Source of the DNA: Lucifuga dentata
Taxonomy: Eukaryota; Chordata; Actinopteri; Ophidiiformes; Bythitidae
Direction of reading: 5' to 3'
DNA: 64,000 nt
NCBI GenBank assembly: GCA_014773175.1
Contig: VXCM01000794.1
Coordinates: 134,464-198,463 of the forward strand
The position numbers and the translations under genes were made by a program. Shown here piece by piece: positions 60,429-64,000 of this stretch. The notes beneath the pieces are model-generated. The model saw only the letters and a list, made by a program, of their open reading frames with translations. It did no database searches and was not told the origin of the DNA. Position 1 is the first letter of the stretch. Each line of letters opens with the position of its first letter.

Positions 60429-63102
60429 AGCGTAGTAGATTGTGCTGCAGTTCAGTACGCTTGAGCAGAGAAGCATGACTTCAGGATAGTTAATGGACAA
60501 AAAGGCCACAAAAAAGTGTTCTCAGTGCATTTTCTTCCCTACGTGGGAGACAGATCATGTACACATTAAGGCAGTGCAGAATAACAGAAGACGGATGACC
60601 ATCACAGCTCCTGTGCATTCATCTTCATGTCTTATTTTTGCTTAATGATATACCGCACTATCTTTATCACTGTGCCCAAGTGTGTATGTATTGATACAAT
60701 TATCTTGGCTGGTTAACAGAGTCCACAGCAATGGAAAAGTCTGCACAGAGATACGAGAACATCTCTGAGGTGATGCTGAAATAAAACTCTAAGGGGGATA
60801 AATGTAGAATAAATCAGAAAAAATGGAGAATAGGGACTGTGGTAGAATTCTGAGTGATTTTATGGGCGTCTGGGTGCACTCTCAAGTCTATAACATACTG
60901 TAACTGCACTAATATAAAATTCATGTGGAAGTTAAAGTTAAAATTAACACATGTCCTCTCTGTTCTGCTCCCCCTTCGTTTCAACAAGTCAATTGCCTAT
61001 CAGAATATCCAAATTTATTCCATTCTATCCTCAATCACCGAGCTACAGTGTGTAGTTATTTAAAATCTGCGGGCTAAATAGCTCTCTGCACCGTACGTTA
61101 AAGTGTGAGGGAAGGAGGGGGCAGGGATGTCTTAAGCCTGCCTAACTACAGTAAGTGTGTGATAATTCAGCATCTGACATGCACCATGTCTGCTTTAGCA
61201 TCAATCTGTCATGCTAACAGCTTATTAGTGGCCTCAAGTAAGTGAGGCCACACCTCGACTGAGAGACTAACAAATGGCAGTGTATGTATGCGAGCATATG
61301 CGTGCATGTGTGTGTGTGTGTGTCAAGATGTGTAAATAGCTATTTAGGTGTCTATGTCCTCATTACCCTAGCCCTTAGACAAGTTGCCTCATGGATTCTC
61401 TTCTTATAGTAGCTTCTACTAGAGGAGCACAGAGAGAGTTCCAAATACCAGGAGTGGTAAGGTGAACTCCCCCTAATATATATTTTAAAGCCTGATAACT
61501 ACAGTAGCCCATACAGTATGTTAAGCCAGACTGAATCTATATATATGTACAGACTCTGACAGTAAAAATACTGCAGAAGTTTGCAGAAGTTCATGTTTCT
61601 ATAAGTGTCTCACACAAATCTGCATCAGAATCCCAGCTTTATAAGACAGCTGAAGTGACTTTTGGTTTCGTTAGCACAGTCTTTATCCATTTCCTGTAAT
61701 GTGGTGCAAACAGGCTCACAGTAGATTTTAGGATGAGTGATTTCACCAGGAGTGTCACTCGACTACTATACATTTGGCCGATAATCAGGCATGAATCTAA
61801 AATCTAATGCAATCTTGCACTCTTGTTCAACTCAAAACTTGAATATTTCTTGGAAAATTTCTCACCTATAATACTTGAAAAGATGAGTATCCTTGGAAAA
61901 AGAAGGGTAGAAATACTCTGCACTTTGTAGAATTATAATGGGACCATAGAGGGGGTGATGTTGCAGCTTTGACAAGAGACCACTCCTACTGCTCCTGTCT
62001 GTAAAGCTATCCTTTGAAGGCACGAAAAGCAATGGCAAGTCCATTCACGCTGTCTTCTCCTAATATCCTTCCTAGAATGCAACACCATTATCATAATTCT
62101 GGACTCCTACCACCTTACTAAATGACAGCGTAGTCGGTGAGCTGTCTGAGCCTCCTGCTATTAATAACGTGGATATGGTGACAGTGATGAGGATGCAAAT
62201 GGTAGGTATCCTGTGGTTACCTCTGTTGAGCGTGGCGGAGCTGTTGATGTCTCCAGTGATGAAGGAAGACTCCTGTTTCCTCACTGTGTCATTCCACATC
62301 CGCCTGATACGACTCTGTGCACAGGAGAACAAAATCGAGGGGAGGGAGAGGGACGGAAAGTGGCGGCGGTGGGGNACTCTGTGCACAGGAGAACAAAATC
62401 GAGGGGAGGGAGAGGGACGGAAAGTGGCGGCGGTGGGGGAGAGCAGGTGTACGCAGAAAAGCGATGATGATGAAGGGAGGAAGAATCCAGGGAAGTCAAG
62501 GGAGAAAAAGACACGTTGACAAAACAGGGAAATAAATATGGTAAGCAAAATAATATAGACGAGTTTGAAATGTGCAAAAGAAGGCAATATAGTGCAGGTG
62601 AGGCATTCAAGGAAAAAGCAAAATGAAGAGCAGCAAGAGAAAAAAAAACCGGGTGGGAGAAAATAAATCACCCATCAATGCCACTCTACGAGTATATCAT
62701 CATCAGTGTGTGAAGGTGTGAGTCAGGGTTTGAGCTGTCTCACTTTCAACACACAAAAAAACATGTTTTAACTGTGCAAATACTGTACAAAGCCTTCAAT
62801 CTAATCCTAAATTTTCAAATGTTTTTCAGGTCAAATTAAAATTCTTCCACACTCTCTCAACTGATTCTAGTTGAAAGTGAAGAGCATTAACCCACGCCTC
62901 TCATGGCGTGCTGCGGCCTCACCTGAGAGTCTGCTGTGCTGTAGCGTCCAGGTGTGCAGGCAGGTAAGCTCACCTGTGAGCCTGTGGAGTAGCGGCCAGG
63001 GGTCCGGGAGGTGGTGGTCTTACTGGAGGAGGAGATGGAGGTCTCTACGCTTTTCCCGCTGCAGCAGTGAGTACGCAGACATTTGCCATATTCTTTACGC
63101 AC
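56677..63102 (-). CDS. adgrl3: Latrophilin-3 (adhesion GPCR L3), 3' part: cytoplasmic tail only
   Basis: Latrophilins are neuronal adhesion GPCRs that bind FLRTs and teneurins across synapses. Only the intracellular tail is encoded here. The segments are 63102-62974 (or to 62923), 62314-62221, 60027-59899, 58442-58425, 57799-57497 and 57320-56677. With every segment and the short donor form they give 438 residues. Diagnostic strings are [88 protein letters not shown] and [13 protein letters not shown]. The C-terminus LVTSL is a class I PDZ ligand known to bind SHANK-type scaffolds. [16 protein letters not shown] separates this gene from adgrl1 and adgrl2. The seven-helix exons must lie beyond 64 kb. 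Teleosts can carry two adgrl3 copies; I cannot say which this is. Confidence 0.95.
57497..57799 (-). CDS. adgrl3: adgrl3 exon GILNNARD...NSSMANG
   Basis: The acceptor TTACTTCTCAG ends at 57800 and the donor GTGACAA starts at 57496. The 303 nt (2 + 100 codons + 1) encode [50 protein letters not shown] and [14 protein letters not shown]. This is the most diagnostic adgrl3 segment in the window. Confidence 0.95.
57874..57975 (+). repeat. 102-bp direct repeat, first copy (adgrl3 intron)
   Basis: It starts AGAGCATGTAAAATAGAACA and runs to ACCAATAACATATAG. The second copy is at 59474-59575 with about four differences, exactly 1,600 bases away, and brackets the microexon and the family 2 element. 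Confidence 0.7.
58425..58442 (-). CDS. adgrl3: adgrl3 18-nt microexon (APYRDT)
   Basis: On the minus strand a long pyrimidine tract ends in CCACCTTAG. It is followed by CACCTTACCGAGACACAA and then the donor GTACGA. With the preceding G and the following AG this reads A-P-Y-R-D-T-K. From memory, mammalian latrophilin isoforms carry a PYRET-like insert at this point in the tail, and position, length and phase all fit. The donor GTACGA is weak, as expected for a regulated microexon. Confidence 0.75.
58646..59397. mobile_element. short inverted-end element, family 2 copy in the adgrl3 intron
   Basis: The left end GTGGGCGAAATTCATAAAA and the right end TTTTATGACTTCCACC are inverse-complement-like. 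The internal sequence tracks the copy at 54631-55366 throughout. It lies about 200 bases upstream (in transcript direction) of the 18-nt adgrl3 microexon. Confidence 0.5.
59474..59575 (+). repeat. 102-bp direct repeat, second copy (adgrl3 intron)
   Basis: Partner of 57874-57975. Because the copies differ at several bases, this is not the exact-copy gap artefact seen elsewhere in the window. Confidence 0.7.
59899..60027 (-). CDS. adgrl3: adgrl3 cassette exon [15 protein letters not shown]
   Basis: The acceptor CTGCCTGTACCAG ends at 60028 and the donor GTGTGCT starts at 59898. The 129 nt begin and end in the same phase (2 + 42 codons + 1) and encode [33 protein letters not shown] and PAVGMYNTQ. 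Related optional sequence is known in mammalian latrophilin tails. Skipping it joins LNR directly to EGILNNARD in frame. Confidence 0.92.
60370..60427. repeat. (GA)n microsatellite in adgrl3 intron
   Basis: G-rich purine sequence leads into about 19 GA units. On the transcribed strand this is a long pyrimidine tract about 340 bases upstream of the MANHL cassette exon. Confidence 0.85.
60428..62220. other. adgrl3: adgrl3 intron
   Basis: Intron between the SRIRRMW exon and the MANHL cassette. It has a short GT tract at 61300-61322. No further exon with latrophilin similarity was found. In particular, I did not find the alternative short C-terminus (a GVKLNIAYQIG-type exon) known in mammals. 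Confidence 0.5.
62221..62314 (-). CDS. adgrl3: adgrl3 exon [13 protein letters not shown]
   Basis: The acceptor CCTGTGCACAG ends at 62315 and the donor GTAACCA starts at 62220. The 94 nt encode [20 protein letters not shown] and [11 protein letters not shown] plus one base (31 codons + 1). The acceptor and first three exon bases lie inside a 63-nt sequence repeated directly around the single N at 62375, which looks like an assembly artefact. Confidence 0.94.
62312..62438. other. single-N gap flanked by a 63-nt exact duplicate, overlapping an adgrl3 acceptor
   Basis: 62312-62374 and 62376-62438 are identical around N at 62375. The copied sequence includes the acceptor and first bases of the SRIRRMW exon. 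Confidence 0.9.
62923..62973 (-). CDS. adgrl3: optional 51-nt extension of the adgrl3 exon (second donor)
   Basis: Reading past the first donor gives [17 protein letters not shown] with no stop, then a second CAG/GTGAGG donor. The last 11 codons copy the end of the main exon ([10 protein letters not shown] versus [11 protein letters not shown]) with mostly silent base differences. Using this donor would add 17 residues without changing the frame. Use in transcripts is not shown by the sequence. Confidence 0.55.
62974..63102 (-). CDS. adgrl3: adgrl3 exon after the 7TM ([14 protein letters not shown])
   Basis: The acceptor CCCTTTCCCAG ends at 63103. The 129 nt in phase 0 encode [18 protein letters not shown], then a Ser/Thr-rich stretch and [10 protein letters not shown], followed by the donor GTGAGCT. 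The CLRTHCC cysteines are likely palmitoylation sites just after helix 8. A second in-frame donor lies 51 nt downstream. Confidence 0.94.
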
Positions 63103-64000
63103 CTGGGAAAGGGAGCGGTGAGGTGCAGGAATTACAGACCGACCCACTGTGCACATACGTAAAAAACAAAATGCTCACAAGAAAGGAGGGGCTGACTGAT
63201 GTTACCCTGGAACAGAAGACGTGCACATATTTCAAAGATGACACAAGAAAAAAATGGACTGTAGAAGCTAAACTTGATATACTGTCCCTAACTTCCTCTT
63301 TACCATAATTCATTCTGTAAACCCACGTCCATTGAAAATGTAAACATTAAAGGATTAAGTTGATAAAGTTTCCCCATCAACATTTGCCCCAACATCATTA
63401 CTCCCACACATCCATCTGAAATGGACATACTCCACAGGGAGACATATGATGCACTTGTACACACAGAACATCTGCATTTAGATCCCAATCAAGTTTGAAC
63501 AAATAGGACTGTAATTGCTTTTTAACAAGCTTGTTGGACTGGCAGACGTGAATTGCCACATGCTCTGTTTGAACAGCTGTGTGTGCTGAGTTACTCCATG
63601 CATCTTGGGAGAAACTATGTTGGGCCACAGCCAAAGAAAACCTCAGCAGCGTTCTGAGAACATCTCTCTGGATACCTGATCCCGTAGCCTGACACATACC
63701 TACATGTAATTTAAGATATTTATGTGTACACACAGACAACACATATCACTTATTTACTGCTTGTAAAACTAACAAATTTCTGTGGGACTACTGCCAGACG
63801 AGAGCATTAAGTATTTGATCAATTTTCTTTCCTCATCCTTCTCTTCTTCTCTTCTCCCAGGCACTGGCGGTGTGTGGGAGATTCTGTAAGGATGCATATT
63901 CTCTTCTTGGAAACCTGTGCTTCAACTGTAAGGGGTGATCCATATGTACTCAGGAGTAGCTCTAACTCTTAAGGCCAACCAACCTCTTAACATAGATAAA
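63103..64000. other. adgrl3: adgrl3 intron, 3' end of window
   Basis: Intron upstream (in transcript sense) of the VRKEYGKC exon. The preceding exon, which should end in the last transmembrane helix, is not present before 64000. Confidence 0.5.

Noticed and set aside
60004..60509. Minus-strand ORFs of 106-164 codons
   Set aside because: Leucine/serine-rich translations of the GA/CT-rich adgrl3 intron beyond the acceptor at 60028; not part of the cassette exon.
62072..62671. 199-codon minus-strand ORF
   Set aside because: Only 62221-62314 is exon; the rest is intron read-through, including the gap duplicate.

Overview
The window is vertebrate nuclear DNA, almost certainly from a teleost fish. 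Genes are split into short exons with GT/AG introns. The DNA is AT-rich, crowded with (GT)n, (GA)n and (ATT)n microsatellites, and holds fish-type non-LTR retrotransposon tails ending in GGATGGATGG, a tRNA-derived SINE and many short inverted-repeat DNA elements. Three protein-coding genes can be supported, one of them partial. Fourteen isolated single-N gaps show it is a draft short-read assembly.

Left block (about 1.6-12.4 kb). gtf2e2, encoding the beta subunit of general transcription factor TFIIE, lies on the minus strand. All seven coding exons can be read with matching splice phases, giving a 287-residue protein. Its promoter region near 12.35-12.4 kb has CRE, CCAAT, ETS and YY1-like motifs. 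In its largest intron, on the opposite strand, sits smim18, a one-coding-exon gene for a small single-pass membrane protein. It has a probable 5' UTR exon ending at 5075 and an AATAAA at 9533-9538. From recalled knowledge, the same nested arrangement exists in mammals.

Middle (about 12.4-56.6 kb). I recognise no host protein-coding gene. The stretch holds decayed LINE tails, a SINE, several families of short inverted-repeat elements, dense microsatellites, a few clean hairpins and three CTCF-like motifs. It may be a regulatory desert flanking adgrl3, but that is inference.

Right block (56.7-63.1 kb). The minus strand carries the 3' end of adgrl3 (latrophilin-3, an adhesion GPCR). Only the cytoplasmic tail is inside the window; the seven-helix and extracellular exons lie beyond 64 kb. 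Six exon segments can be placed: a constitutive exon with two in-frame donor sites, an exon with the SRIRRMW motif, a frame-preserving 129-nt cassette, an 18-nt microexon, a 303-nt exon, and the terminal exon ending in the PDZ ligand LVTSL. All optional pieces are multiples of three, so this part of the gene looks built for tail diversity.

Most notable observations: the duplicated exon end and second donor of adgrl3 at 62923-62974, whose copies differ mainly by silent changes; the adgrl3 microexon; a foldback-like element family with TTAA-type ends in at least seven places; two unusually clean hairpins (8137-8200 and 20409-20516); and 63-67-nt false duplications at four of the single-N gaps, one of which copies an adgrl3 splice acceptor.
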